Assembly (NCBI GenBank): GCA_002390425.1
Contig: DGPL01000033.1
Location: 50,081 to 114,080 of the forward strand
DNA: 64,000 bases
Direction: 5' to 3'
From: Kordiimonadaceae bacterium UBA4441
GTDB taxonomy: Bacteria > Pseudomonadota > Alphaproteobacteria > Sphingomonadales > Emcibacteraceae
In this document: positions 28,225 to 38,273 of the stretch, one piece after another
How the letters are laid out: each line of letters starts with the position of its first letter
Position numbering within the stretch: position 1 is the stretch's first letter
Program-made: the position numbers and the translations under genes
The notes under the pieces: model-generated
Seen by the model: the letters and a program-made list of their open reading frames with translations, nothing else
Told to the model about the DNA's origin: nothing
The model's database searches: none

Positions 28225-29496
28225 ATGACCGAAACTATCAATAATTACACACCAAAATCAGAATTTCTTAAAGTTATGATGGAACGTGGCTTTATTCATC
28301 AATGCACAGACCCTGAAGCACTCGATAAAAGAATGTTAAGTGAAGTTGTACCAGCATATATTGGTTTTGATTGCACCGCGTCCAGTTTACATGTGGGGTC
28401 ATTGGTACAAATCATGATGTTACGCCACCTTCAAAAATCTGGACATAAACCAATTGTCCTTATGGGCGGCGGCACGACTAAAATTGGCGACCCTAGTGGT
28501 AAAGATGAAAGCCGCCAAATGCTTACGGTCGAAAAAATCAACGAAAATATGAATGGCATCAAATCTGTTTTTGAAAAATATTTAACTTTTGGTGACGCAC
28601 CGACAGATGCCATCATGCCAAATAATGCGGATTGGCTTGATAAACTTGGATATGTCGATTTACTTCGCGACGTGGGCCCTCATTTCACAATCAATCGGAT
28701 GCTTACCTTTGAAAGTGTCAAGTTGCGATTGGACCGTGAAAACCCACTTACTTTTCTTGAATTTAATTATATGATTTTACAAGCTTATGATTTTCTTGAG
28801 CTACAACGAAGAGTTAGCTGCTCAATGCAGATGGGCGGTTCCGATCAATGGGGTAATATCATTAATGGTGTTGAACTAAACCGTAGGATGGATCAAAAAG
28901 AAGTTTTTGGATTAACCACTCCGCTCATTACAACAGCCAATGGCGCGAAAATGGGTAAATCTGCTAGCGGTGCCATATGGCTTAATCAAGATATGCTTTC
29001 TGCATATGATTTTTGGCAATTTTGGCGCAACACCGATGATGCGGATGTAGGGCGTTTTCTTAAACTATTTACCGAATTACCACTTGATGAAATATCAAAA
29101 CTTGAAGCTTTAGAAGGTGCAGAAATTAACGAAGCCAAAAAAGTGCTGGCTAATGAAGTTACAGCGATGTGTCACGGTGTTGAAGCCGCAGAAAAAGCAG
29201 AAGCCACCGCAAAAAAAGCTTTCGAAGAGAGATCGCTTGGTGCTGACTTGCCAAGGGTAGAAGTTGAAAAAGCCGATTTACAATCCGGAATTCAAGTTAC
29301 TGATCTATATATTACAGCTGGACTTGGTTCATCAAGAGGTGAAGTTAGGCGCTTAATAAAACAAGGCGGTGCTAAGATTAATGACGAGAAGATAACAGAT
29401 GGTGAAATGAACATCACACTTGACCAATTAAATGATCAAGGTACCATTAAGTTATCGGCAGGAAAAAAACGACATATTTTAATAATGCCAAAATAA
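28225..29496 (+). CDS. tyrS: Tyrosyl-tRNA synthetase
   Basis: A 423-residue class I synthetase. The HIGH-equivalent is LHVGSLVQ near residues 55-62. The tyrosine-binding region includes GGSDQWGNIINGVEL, and the KMSKS-equivalent is AKMGKSASGAIW near residue 239. The C-terminal S4 RNA-binding domain spans about 355-423 (GLGSSRGEVRRLIKQGG). This is the E. coli-like long form. It is followed 21 bases later by the LD-carboxypeptidase gene. Confidence 0.97.
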   Translation: MTETINNYTPKSEFLKVMMERGFIHQCTDPEALDKRMLSEVVPAYIGFDCTASSLHVGSLVQIMMLRHLQKSGHKPIVLMGGGTTKIGDPSGKDESRQMLTVEKINENMNGIKSVFEKYLTFGDAPTDAIMPNNADWLDKLGYVDLLRDVGPHFTINRMLTFESVKLRLDRENPLTFLEFNYMILQAYDFLELQRRVSCSMQMGGSDQWGNIINGVELNRRMDQKEVFGLTTPLITTANGAKMGKSASGAIWLNQDMLSAYDFWQFWRNTDDADVGRFLKLFTELPLDEISKLEALEGAEINEAKKVLANEVTAMCHGVEAAEKAEATAKKAFEERSLGADLPRVEVEKADLQSGIQVTDLYITAGLGSSRGEVRRLIKQGGAKINDEKITDGEMNITLDQLNDQGTIKLSAGKKRHILIMPK

Positions 29497-29517
29497 TTTC
29501 AATCGGGAGTTTTCATA

Positions 29518-30567
29518 ATGGATAGACGTAATTTTCTAACGACGGGTGTCGCAAGTGCCGCTGCAACAGCAATCGCCACTAGTGTATCAGGTAGCATTGC
29601 CAATGCTCAAACAACTAAATCCATTATTAAGCCTGAGAAATTAAAAGAAGGCGATACGGTTATGATTGTCGCACCTGCAGGTGTGGAATATAGAAAATTA
29701 CGTCTCAAATTATCGGTTGAATCTTTAGAAGCATTGGGCCTAAAAGTTAAAGTTGCTGAAAATACGCTCGGGCGCTTTGGATATTTTCCAGCAGAAGACG
29801 AAGTTCGTGCTGATGAAGTAAACCAGGCCTTTGCAGATAACGAAGTAAGAGCGGTTATTGCTTTAAAAGGCGGATGGGGTGCTGCAAGAACATTACCTTA
29901 TATTGATTTTGATTTAATCGAGAAAAATCCAAAAATTCTTCTTGGGTATAGTGACATTACTGCGCTACTCAATCCCATTTTTGACAAAACTGGCCTGATG
30001 ACTTTTCATGGTCCAATCGCAGGCGGCTCATGGAATAGATTTACAACACAAAATGTAAAAGAAATCCTTTTCGATGGTGCAGCGCAACATATGGTTAACC
30101 CCCAAGAAAAAGGTGAATATTTAGCTGTTCGTCAAAACCGTACTGAAACTATAGTCTCCGGCAAGGCGCAAGGTCGCCTCGTCGGCGGCAACTTAACAGT
30201 CTTAACAGCACTACAAGGGACTCCTTATTTTCCAGATACTAAAGGAAAAATTCTCATGCTAGAAGATGTTGGTGAGAATATCTATCGCGTGGACCGTATG
30301 TTAACGCAACTTGCTTTAGGGGGGCATATAAAGGATTGCTCCGGTGTCGTTCTTGGTGGATGGACAGATGTTGACACTGATGGTGGTTATGGCGATTTTG
30401 CGTTATTGGATATTTTTGAACAGCACTTTATTCCTGCAGGAAAACCAGTATTCACGGGGGCAATGTTTGGACATATTTCAGATCAACGTACGATGCCCGT
30501 CGGTTGTAACGTCAGCATTAATGCCGATGAAGGAACAGTAACAATGTTAGAAAGTGCCGTTTCCTAA
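29518..30567 (+). CDS. Murein LD-carboxypeptidase (S66 family), Tat-type signal
   Basis: A 349-residue S66 serine peptidase that removes the terminal D-alanine from tetrapeptides in murein recycling. The N terminus DRRNFLTTGVASAAATA with ANAQ near residue 31 looks like a Tat signal, so the enzyme is probably periplasmic, unlike cytoplasmic E. coli LdcA. The S66 nucleophile motif GYSDITALLNPIF lies near residue 142, and the later Glu and His regions are LMLEDVGENIYRVDRML and GHISDQ. A GGGAG ribosome-binding site precedes the ATG. AnmK encoded nearby acts in the same recycling pathway. Its end overlaps the convergent AsmA-like gene by 4 bases. Confidence 0.88.
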   Translation: MDRRNFLTTGVASAAATAIATSVSGSIANAQTTKSIIKPEKLKEGDTVMIVAPAGVEYRKLRLKLSVESLEALGLKVKVAENTLGRFGYFPAEDEVRADEVNQAFADNEVRAVIALKGGWGAARTLPYIDFDLIEKNPKILLGYSDITALLNPIFDKTGLMTFHGPIAGGSWNRFTTQNVKEILFDGAAQHMVNPQEKGEYLAVRQNRTETIVSGKAQGRLVGGNLTVLTALQGTPYFPDTKGKILMLEDVGENIYRVDRMLTQLALGGHIKDCSGVVLGGWTDVDTDGGYGDFALLDIFEQHFIPAGKPVFTGAMFGHISDQRTMPVGCNVSINADEGTVTMLESAVS

Positions 30568-33500
30568 TTTATAGGCTTGTCAATCGGAGCTGGCGGTTCT
30601 GTTTCAACTGTTTCTGATTTTTCAGCCTCTTCACGTGCTGTGGGTGAATTATCGCTGCCGCCGATTGCACCAAATATTTTTCTAAAAATACCTGGAGCTA
30701 AAGCCATTAACGGATTAATTTTGACTTCGGGTTCATCTATTGTACCCTTCATATTATATGTTGCTGCAAAAATTCCCTCATCTTTACCACCTGTAAAGAT
30801 TGTTCCAAGTAGAGGAATATTGCCCAAAAAAGAATTTAAACCATAAGCCGGTATAATTGTGCCTGCTAAAGATATTTCATCATATTTCTGATCTACATAC
30901 CCATCGAGCGTAACGCCTAATGTAGGCCCTTTTGCGCTACCCGAACTAATGCGGAAAATTTGATCATATTGTTCAAAGTTACCTTCAAAGCTATCGAATG
31001 AAAGTCCATTTTTCTCTAATTCTTCTTGCGCTTTTGCAAATTCTTTTTCCTTAAGAAGTTCACTAAACACTTGAGAATCTGCAACAGTAAACTCTTCTGC
31101 TCTGATATTACCTTTCAAGGTGTACCCTTTTTCCATTTTGATCATATCAGCATCAATAAGTAAGTTCCCTCGATCACCGCTGGTAAAGAAATCCAGAGCG
31201 CGCAAAGCATTCCCACCATCATTTGTGCTTAATGTCATTTTTTGCTCAGGGTTTGTTAAATCTTCATCACTGGCAATGATAAGCGATAAGTTTTTATCCT
31301 CTCCCCATTTTGCCATATAACCAAAGTCAATAACTTCATTATTAATATAACCTGCCAATACTGAAGTCTCTTTGGCAATTATATCATTATACATCGCGAC
31401 TTCAGCTATAGAGCCAGATAGATTAAAGTCGGGTAAATCGGTTTTTTCTGTATTCTCATCTAATGGCGCAAAAATAATATCCATTAATGGCACAGCATTA
31501 AACTCTTCGCCCTTTACGGATAGCTGATACATGGCATTTTCATAATCCCATTCAAATAAGCCACTAAAATCATGCCCTTGCATTTCTAGTTCTTTAATAT
31601 AAAGCCTAGAAGCGCGCTCACCATCATAAGTTAATTGTAATTCTGAATTCATATTTTCTGAACTAAAAACAATATCATTTACGTGAATATTATTATCATC
31701 AAAGACAAGCCTAAAATTTGTTTTGGCTTTGGACGTTTCTTCTTTAACCCATCCAAGCGGTTCAAAAATTATTTCATTATCGGCTAAATCAATAACGCCT
31801 TTACCGACTTTCAAACCCGCTCCTTGCCCAAGCAATGTTAGGTTTGCTTTCGCAGGCCCTGAAACATATGGTTCAAACGGCAAATGTAACGTTTCCCATT
31901 CCTTGTTTTCTACCTCACCTTCAATGGTATATTGCGTTGGATATTCTTTTGATTTAGTAAAATCCTCAATCCATTCAGCATTAAAATCTATACCATTTAA
32001 AAGAATATTGCCGTTAGAAACTATTCCGTCACGATTAACGGCCAGTGTCATTGTACCATCGGATAAATTGTACCCGTCTGAAAGTTTTGGAATATTTAAT
32101 TCTTCGATATCTGCTTGGACATCAAAAATGACGTCTTTAAGCTTCAACCCTCTAATAAGAGGGAAATCAAGGGTCAGAAAAGCATCGGCATTGCCCAAAA
32201 TACTATCTTGCTTGATACCATATTGGCTAGGGTACCCCAGAGGTTTATAGTCAATAACATGAAGAATATCTTCGACACGTCCATTCACCGGAATTTCAAA
32301 ATGGGCTACCGCTTCCCCCTTTTTCGCAATATCATTGAAATGAAGTACAGCGCCATTAATCATCGCATTTTCAACAACACCACTATCAATATTCAGCAAA
32401 AATTTATTTAGCTGCAAACGAGCAGTCCCAAGCATGTTAGTGAGTTGCGGCATAGGTTTAAGAAAATGTGAGACACCGCCAACGACGTTAAAGTCAAATA
32501 TAAAGCTTTCTTCGGGCAAACTATCAAGTGCCCACATTTCAGGCTTAATATTTACGTTTATTTCGCCTCTTGGGATCATGCCACCTGTAATATTATTTTC
32601 AATCCAAGTTCTGGCGCCTTTTAATAATTCTGGCGGCCAATATGTCTTTAAATTTATCAAAGGCATATTGGAAACATCCGCGACTATCATAACATCTGGA
32701 TCACCACTAATACTACTAATTGTACCTTCAGAGTTCACTTCTGCGCCGTCAAATTTCAAATAAAGGTTTTCTATAGATATTTCATCATTTGATGTAATGA
32801 ATTGGCCGCTTAACGAAGCCTCATCTATTTTAATGGGCTCATTATAGAGGTTCGCGGGATTAATCATGCCTTCATCTAAATCAAATTCAAATGCAACATC
32901 CGGTAAATTAAAATTCTTATCAATTGAAAAATCAATAATTCCACTTACTGGAATATTGAGTGTCGATAAATTTTTTAATCCTTCGACTTGTCCCGCTATA
33001 TTGGTTGGAACAAAATTTGAGAACCTTATTTGTGATGTCACTTTTTCGTTTGGAATACTATATTGAACCGACATATGAAGAGGAATATCATTATCTTCTT
33101 CAAAATCGATTTCACCTTCAAGAAATAAGCTAAAACCGTCTTCAATTCTTTTAATATCTAATGAAACGTCAGGAATACTCCAAACGTCAGATGATAATTC
33201 ATCCTTTAAATTGATCGATGTATCCGAAAAAGAGACTTGTTGTAAATACCCCGTAGAGTTCATTGTATTGGGAGGAGACAATATTTGTTTAGTTAATCTG
33301 GGCACCAAATTGGATGAGCTATTAAATTCATCAAGATAAGCGCGCATGCTAGCCATAAATGCTTCTTGATCAAATGGCTCGCCAGACCAAGCCTTTTTCG
33401 GCAATAAAACATTTAATTCAATACCGCCGAATTCAACAAATGTTGGGGCGAATACCCCTCTCAACATTGCTGTAAAACTTAGCTGCGTCCCTGCTTGAGG

Positions 33501-33797
33501 AATTTTTAATTCCGTTGAAGACGCTTCATCTTTAATGGCGACATCTAAAAACCTAATTTCAAAACTGCTGCTTCCGGTTGGGTTATCGTCAGCATTTCGC
33601 CAAGTTAGTACGCTTTGATTAAATGAAACCGCTTCTCCAAGCCCTTGAGATACAAGCAAATTTTTTAAAAAAGGTGATGAGCCATCTAGTTCTACTGGAC
33701 CATTACTGATCCGCCAGAAAAACAGCAATAGGGCAATTGTCATTATTGCTAAAATTGCCAAGAATGTCTTCACGGTATATCGTAATGGTCTGATCAA
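30564..33797 (-). CDS. AsmA/YhdP-like DUF3971 protein
   Basis: A 1077-residue envelope protein with one N-terminal transmembrane anchor (AILAIMTIALLLFFW near residues 15-29) and a long repetitive beta-rich periplasmic body. The central DUF3971 region and a C-terminal AsmA-like segment (GLNSFLGNIPLLGTIF...GIFAATYNMKGTIDEPEVKINP) match YhdP-type bridge-like lipid-transfer proteins, which span the periplasm and influence phospholipid traffic to the outer membrane. The family is inferred from these end motifs and the architecture. It is divergent from glnE by 100 bases, a common alphaproteobacterial pairing. Confidence 0.82.
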   Translation of the reverse strand: MIRPLRYTVKTFLAILAIMTIALLLFFWRISNGPVELDGSSPFLKNLLVSQGLGEAVSFNQSVLTWRNADDNPTGSSSFEIRFLDVAIKDEASSTELKIPQAGTQLSFTAMLRGVFAPTFVEFGGIELNVLLPKKAWSGEPFDQEAFMASMRAYLDEFNSSSNLVPRLTKQILSPPNTMNSTGYLQQVSFSDTSINLKDELSSDVWSIPDVSLDIKRIEDGFSLFLEGEIDFEEDNDIPLHMSVQYSIPNEKVTSQIRFSNFVPTNIAGQVEGLKNLSTLNIPVSGIIDFSIDKNFNLPDVAFEFDLDEGMINPANLYNEPIKIDEASLSGQFITSNDEISIENLYLKFDGAEVNSEGTISSISGDPDVMIVADVSNMPLINLKTYWPPELLKGARTWIENNITGGMIPRGEINVNIKPEMWALDSLPEESFIFDFNVVGGVSHFLKPMPQLTNMLGTARLQLNKFLLNIDSGVVENAMINGAVLHFNDIAKKGEAVAHFEIPVNGRVEDILHVIDYKPLGYPSQYGIKQDSILGNADAFLTLDFPLIRGLKLKDVIFDVQADIEELNIPKLSDGYNLSDGTMTLAVNRDGIVSNGNILLNGIDFNAEWIEDFTKSKEYPTQYTIEGEVENKEWETLHLPFEPYVSGPAKANLTLLGQGAGLKVGKGVIDLADNEIIFEPLGWVKEETSKAKTNFRLVFDDNNIHVNDIVFSSENMNSELQLTYDGERASRLYIKELEMQGHDFSGLFEWDYENAMYQLSVKGEEFNAVPLMDIIFAPLDENTEKTDLPDFNLSGSIAEVAMYNDIIAKETSVLAGYINNEVIDFGYMAKWGEDKNLSLIIASDEDLTNPEQKMTLSTNDGGNALRALDFFTSGDRGNLLIDADMIKMEKGYTLKGNIRAEEFTVADSQVFSELLKEKEFAKAQEELEKNGLSFDSFEGNFEQYDQIFRISSGSAKGPTLGVTLDGYVDQKYDEISLAGTIIPAYGLNSFLGNIPLLGTIFTGGKDEGIFAATYNMKGTIDEPEVKINPLMALAPGIFRKIFGAIGGSDNSPTAREEAEKSETVETEPPAPIDKPIN

Positions 33798-33897
33798 TAT
33801 ATAATTCTCTTTAAACTTTATGTTTCACTTGCATGTAGGCATAATCGTGATCATTATAATGAAAACGTGTCAATAATATGATTTTGGAACCTCTTTA

Positions 33898-36800
33898 ATG
33901 CCAAAGGTGTCAATAGAAACATCAAGTTACTCTTATACCTTTCCCTTAATTTCGGACAATAATTTTGCACATCAGAAACTAAATGATTTCAAAGAACTTT
34001 TCAATGATAGTTATTTAACTGTGATTAACGATCCTCTTGCTGTCGAGGATAATAAAAACTTACTTCTCTCTATATTTTCTAATAGTCCTTACCTAACCAG
34101 CCTATTATTTAAACATTTTGAATTGGCATTATCTTTATTTTCAATTCCACCTGAAGAACTATTAGAGCAAACTTTTTCTTCTTTAAATGATGACTTTTTA
34201 AAAATTACGACGATAGTTGAATTAATGCGGCTGTTAAGAACTGCAAAAGCACACGTCGCACTTATCATCGCAGTTGCAGATTTGTCAGGTAGATGGGATT
34301 TAACAAAAACCACCAAAGGATTAAGTGATTTTGCTGAAATAACCTTAAATTTATCTGTTAATTTTCTGATTAAAGAAGGGGTAAGCTCAAGCAACCTAGA
34401 ACATAGCTTTTTAGATGATAATTATTCGACCAATTCTGGCTACGTCATTTTGGCAATGGGAAAGTTAGGGGGATATGAATTAAACTACTCTAGTGATATT
34501 GATCTAATCGTTTTATTTGATCTAGAGGTTGTTAAATATTGTGGAAAACGTTCACCTCAGGACTTTTTTGTTAAGATGACGCAAAAGCTCGTTAAAATCA
34601 TGTCAGACCGTACCGCTGATGGTTATGTTTTTAGAACCGATTTAAGATTGCGCCCCGATCCTGGTGCGACACCCGTTGCTTTATCAATGGAAGGAGCAGA
34701 AATATATTATCAAACGGTTGGTTTAAATTGGGAACGCGCCGCCATGATTAAAGCGCGCCCAATAGCAGGTGACATTGAAGAAGGTCATAACTTTTTAGAA
34801 AGAATAAGAGGGTTTGTATGGCGCCGATATCTGGATTACGCCGCTATAGCTGATATCCATGCCATAAAGAAATTAATTCATGAACATCATAGTCATAGTG
34901 GCATTATGCTTGAAGGTCATGATGTAAAATTAGGGCGTGGTGGAATACGTGAAATTGAATTTTATGCGCAAATTCACCAACTGATATCTGGCGGCCGTGA
35001 ACCAGCGTTACGTGTTGCCCCTACTCGATTAGCATTAGACGCTCTTAGCGAAATGAATAAATTAACAATCGAAGAAAATAAAACCCTTCAAGAAGTGTAC
35101 GTTTTTCTTCGCACTCTTGAACATCGTCTTCAAATGATAAACGACGATCAAACACACGAATTACCAACCGAAGAAAATGATTTAAACCGCATTAGTAAAT
35201 TTATGGGCTTTGAATATTTTGCCGATTTTGAAATGGCCGTTATCAATCGATTAAATGCTGTAAATGAATTATTTAACGCCCTTTTGCAAGACACAAATCA
35301 AACGGAAGATGAAGATGACATTTTATTATCATTTCCTTCAGATAAATATCACCCAGCAACCATTAAAACGATTGAAGATGCAAAATTTCATGATGCAAAA
35401 AAAGCATATGAATTAATTCAAGGATGGATGCTAGGGCGTTACCGCGCTTGTCGAACTGATCGTGCTAGAGAGATTTTAAAAAACTTAATACCAGAAATGC
35501 TTAATGTTTTCGGCAAACAAGATGACCCCGATACTGTGCTCGTAAAATTTGATGATTTCCTTTCACGTCTTCCATCCGGGGTCCAGTTATTCTCATTTAT
35601 AAAAGCACAACCTTGGCTTCTTGATTTATTGGCCCAAATTATCGGCATGGCACCGTTTTTATCCAGTCAACTCTCAAGAAATCCATTGATGCTTGATGCC
35701 GTATTGAATGCGGAAGATTTCAAAAATAACTCAAGCTTAAAGGATTTGAGCAATTCTCTTGATGAACAACTACTCCTTGCTAGAGACTTTCAAGATATCT
35801 TAGATCATACACGAAAGTGGGCTAATGAAGCAAAATTTCAAGTTGGTTTACAAATTTTAAGAGGAAACACCGATGTTATTCATTCTGGAGAAACCTTAAC
35901 CCATATCGCAGAGGTTTCTCTCAACACTATGCTAACACATGTGAAAGAAGAGTTTGCCAAAAAGCACGGCATTATTGAAAACTCCTCTCTTTGTATTTTA
36001 GCAATGGGTAAATTAGGCAGTTATGAATTCACCACTACTTCGGACGTTGATATTGTATTGATCTATGATGCAGATGATATGTCAGCAGTATCTAATGGAG
36101 CTAAATCACTTGGTGTTAATCATTATTATGCTCGGCTTTCCCAAAATTTTATAAATAGTATTACTGCATTAACGGCTGAGGGGAAACTTTACGAAGTAGA
36201 TATGAGACTAAGACCTTCAGGGACCGCTGGACCACTTGCTGTATCAATTGAAAGTTTTAATGACTACCAAAAAGGACAAGCATGGACTTGGGAACACATG
36301 GCGCTAACGCGAGGTCGTGTTATTTCAGGACCTGATACATTACGAATAAAAATTGAGACTATTATTCATAATATTCTAAGCCACCCAGGTCGTGCACATG
36401 ATAATTTACTTCATGAAGTTGCCAAAATGCGGGTTAAACTTGCTGAAAATTTTGGCACAGACAACATATGGTCAATGAAAAATATACGCGGCGGCATAAT
36501 AGATATTGAGTTTATTTGTCAATATACACTCCTCGCTAATGGTGATAAATATCCATCAATTCTAAAAAGAAATACGCTGAGACAATTAAAAGAGATTAAG
36601 AAGGCAAAAATTTTAAGTGCCGATGATGTGAAAACTCTTTCAAAAGCTTGCCATATAATGCAAACGTCACAATCCTTACTGAGATTATGCCTTGGCACTA
36701 CATCCAAAAGTAAAGAGCGCCCACCAGCCCTTCTTGAAACTTTGGCAGAAAGATTAGAAACACCCCCTCAAAATCTAGAAAAGTTAATTACGACAAATCA

Positions 36801-36900
36801 AAAGAATGTACTTGATTTGTATAAGAAAATCATAGAAATTCCAGCAAATAATTTAAAACCCCATGACCCAATTCCACCACTCGAACATAAAGAGGATTAA
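33898..36900 (+). CDS. glnE: Bifunctional glutamine synthetase adenylyltransferase/deadenylylase GlnE
   Basis: A 1000-residue enzyme that adenylylates and deadenylylates glutamine synthetase under PII control. It has two nucleotidyltransferase domains: the first near residue 180-210 (LAMGKLGGYELNYSSDIDLI) and the second near 700-720 (LAMGKLGSYEFTTTSDVDIV), both with the GD/SDxD metal site. The GlnD-like helical linkers, for example LGRGGIREIEFYAQIHQL and the related NIRGGIIDIEFICQY, follow each. Length matches E. coli GlnE (about 946). Together with NtrBC it places the nitrogen-assimilation control circuit in this window. Confidence 0.97.
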   Translation: MPKVSIETSSYSYTFPLISDNNFAHQKLNDFKELFNDSYLTVINDPLAVEDNKNLLLSIFSNSPYLTSLLFKHFELALSLFSIPPEELLEQTFSSLNDDFLKITTIVELMRLLRTAKAHVALIIAVADLSGRWDLTKTTKGLSDFAEITLNLSVNFLIKEGVSSSNLEHSFLDDNYSTNSGYVILAMGKLGGYELNYSSDIDLIVLFDLEVVKYCGKRSPQDFFVKMTQKLVKIMSDRTADGYVFRTDLRLRPDPGATPVALSMEGAEIYYQTVGLNWERAAMIKARPIAGDIEEGHNFLERIRGFVWRRYLDYAAIADIHAIKKLIHEHHSHSGIMLEGHDVKLGRGGIREIEFYAQIHQLISGGREPALRVAPTRLALDALSEMNKLTIEENKTLQEVYVFLRTLEHRLQMINDDQTHELPTEENDLNRISKFMGFEYFADFEMAVINRLNAVNELFNALLQDTNQTEDEDDILLSFPSDKYHPATIKTIEDAKFHDAKKAYELIQGWMLGRYRACRTDRAREILKNLIPEMLNVFGKQDDPDTVLVKFDDFLSRLPSGVQLFSFIKAQPWLLDLLAQIIGMAPFLSSQLSRNPLMLDAVLNAEDFKNNSSLKDLSNSLDEQLLLARDFQDILDHTRKWANEAKFQVGLQILRGNTDVIHSGETLTHIAEVSLNTMLTHVKEEFAKKHGIIENSSLCILAMGKLGSYEFTTTSDVDIVLIYDADDMSAVSNGAKSLGVNHYYARLSQNFINSITALTAEGKLYEVDMRLRPSGTAGPLAVSIESFNDYQKGQAWTWEHMALTRGRVISGPDTLRIKIETIIHNILSHPGRAHDNLLHEVAKMRVKLAENFGTDNIWSMKNIRGGIIDIEFICQYTLLANGDKYPSILKRNTLRQLKEIKKAKILSADDVKTLSKACHIMQTSQSLLRLCLGTTSKSKERPPALLETLAERLETPPQNLEKLITTNQKNVLDLYKKIIEIPANNLKPHDPIPPLEHKED

Positions 36901-36902
36901 GA

Positions 36903-37364
36903 ATGTTAGAAGTTGGCCAAAAAGCACCTGATTTTAATTTATTAGATGAAAACGGAGAGAATATGTCTCTCTCAACATTTAAAGGAAAAAATATTGTTCT
37001 CTATTTTTACCCTAAAGACGACACACCCGGCTGTACAAAAGAATCTATTGCTTTTAGTGAATTAAAAAATGAATTTGAAGCGAATAATACCGTCATACTT
37101 GGTGCTTCAAAAGATAGTGTTAAAAAACACCAAAACTTTATCAAGAAACACGATTTAACTGTAAAACTTCTCGTGGATGATGAAGGTAAGCTCTGCGAAG
37201 ATTATACCGTTTGGGTTATGAAAAAGCTTTATGGTCGTGAATATATGGGTATCGAACGCGCTACCTTTCTAATTGGCGCTGATGGAAATATTAAAAATAT
37301 TTGGCGCAAGGTAAAAGTAAAAGGTCACGCTGAAGAAGTTCTTGAAGCCGTTAAATCATTATGA
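36903..37364 (+). CDS. bcp: Thiol peroxidase Bcp-type peroxiredoxin
   Basis: A 153-residue peroxiredoxin of the Bcp/PrxQ group that reduces hydroperoxides with thioredoxin. The peroxidatic cysteine is in FYPKDDTPGCTKES near residue 46. Only one further cysteine is seen (EGKLCEDYTVW), not at the usual +5 position, so the resolving partner may be this residue or external. It begins two bases after the glnE stop and overlaps the next gene by 4 bases, forming one operon. Confidence 0.93.
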   Translation: MLEVGQKAPDFNLLDENGENMSLSTFKGKNIVLYFYPKDDTPGCTKESIAFSELKNEFEANNTVILGASKDSVKKHQNFIKKHDLTVKLLVDDEGKLCEDYTVWVMKKLYGREYMGIERATFLIGADGNIKNIWRKVKVKGHAEEVLEAVKSL

Positions 37365-38155
37365 CAACTATAGCCGATGTTGCGCTTAACATATTAAACG
37401 CTACTAACGTCGATGATAAAACAAAACTAACGCATCATGGGTTTACAGAATGGTTAAATGGAAATTTATCTTTTCAGTTTAATCAGACTGCCCCCAAACG
37501 CCCAGGACGCCCTGAAAAGCCAGAATTATTATCACCAAAGGAAATGCCAAAAAGGCGCGGTGCCAGTGGCAATACTGCACGTATCGCAATGTTACATGCT
37601 ATTGCCCATATTGAGCTAAACGCAATTGACTTAGCATGGGATATAATTTTACGATTTGGAAAATCTATGCCAATTGAGTTCACAAATGATTGGATCAAAG
37701 TCGCAGATGATGAAGCAAGACATTTTGAACTTTTAAATAACAGATTAATGGATTTGGACAGCTACTACGGCGCCCTTCCCGCACATGATGGGTTATGGCA
37801 ATCTGCTGAAAAAACATCGCATGATTTAAAAGCTAGACTTGCCGTTGTTCCTCTCGTATTTGAAGCAAGAGGTTTAGATGTGACACCGTCTTTAATTCAA
37901 AAGTTTAGATCTAGTAATGATAAGAAAAGCGTTGCCGCCCTAGAAATCATTTACCGTGAAGAAGTGGATCATGTTAAAGCTGGAAATAATTGGTTTAATT
38001 ATGTGTGCAATCTTGAAAATTTGAACCCTCAAACAACCTATCATACTTTAGTAAAAAAATATTTTGCTAGGCATTTAAAATCTCCCTTCAATAAAGAAGC
38101 AAGAGACAAAGCCAGTTTAGCCGAAAGCTTTTATCTTCCCCTATCAGCAAACTAA
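37361..38155 (+). CDS. DUF455 family ferritin-like protein
   Basis: A 264-residue protein of the DUF455 family with a ferritin-like four-helix core. Carboxylate/histidine motifs expected for a di-iron site are visible: HAIAHIELNAIDLAWD near residue 86, ADDEARHFELL near 113 and EIIYREEVDHVKAG near 195. It resembles the MiaE-like tRNA hydroxylase fold, but the substrate is not established. It overlaps the peroxiredoxin gene by 4 bases (ATGA), which points to co-expression. Confidence 0.85.
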   Translation: MTTIADVALNILNATNVDDKTKLTHHGFTEWLNGNLSFQFNQTAPKRPGRPEKPELLSPKEMPKRRGASGNTARIAMLHAIAHIELNAIDLAWDIILRFGKSMPIEFTNDWIKVADDEARHFELLNNRLMDLDSYYGALPAHDGLWQSAEKTSHDLKARLAVVPLVFEARGLDVTPSLIQKFRSSNDKKSVAALEIIYREEVDHVKAGNNWFNYVCNLENLNPQTTYHTLVKKYFARHLKSPFNKEARDKASLAESFYLPLSAN

Positions 38156-38273
38156 TTAAAACTGTTTGCTTTTTTTAACTTTTTGCTATCAAATTCGGCT
38201 TAAATGTGTTTGATTCGTTAGTTTGTTAGTAAAAATTAATTAAGCATATAATAAAAATAAAGAAAGTTAGATT

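Noticed and set aside
31723..32250. A 175-codon open frame opposite the AsmA-like gene
   Set aside because: Antisense shadow of a long conserved gene; composition is that of a reversed reading frame.
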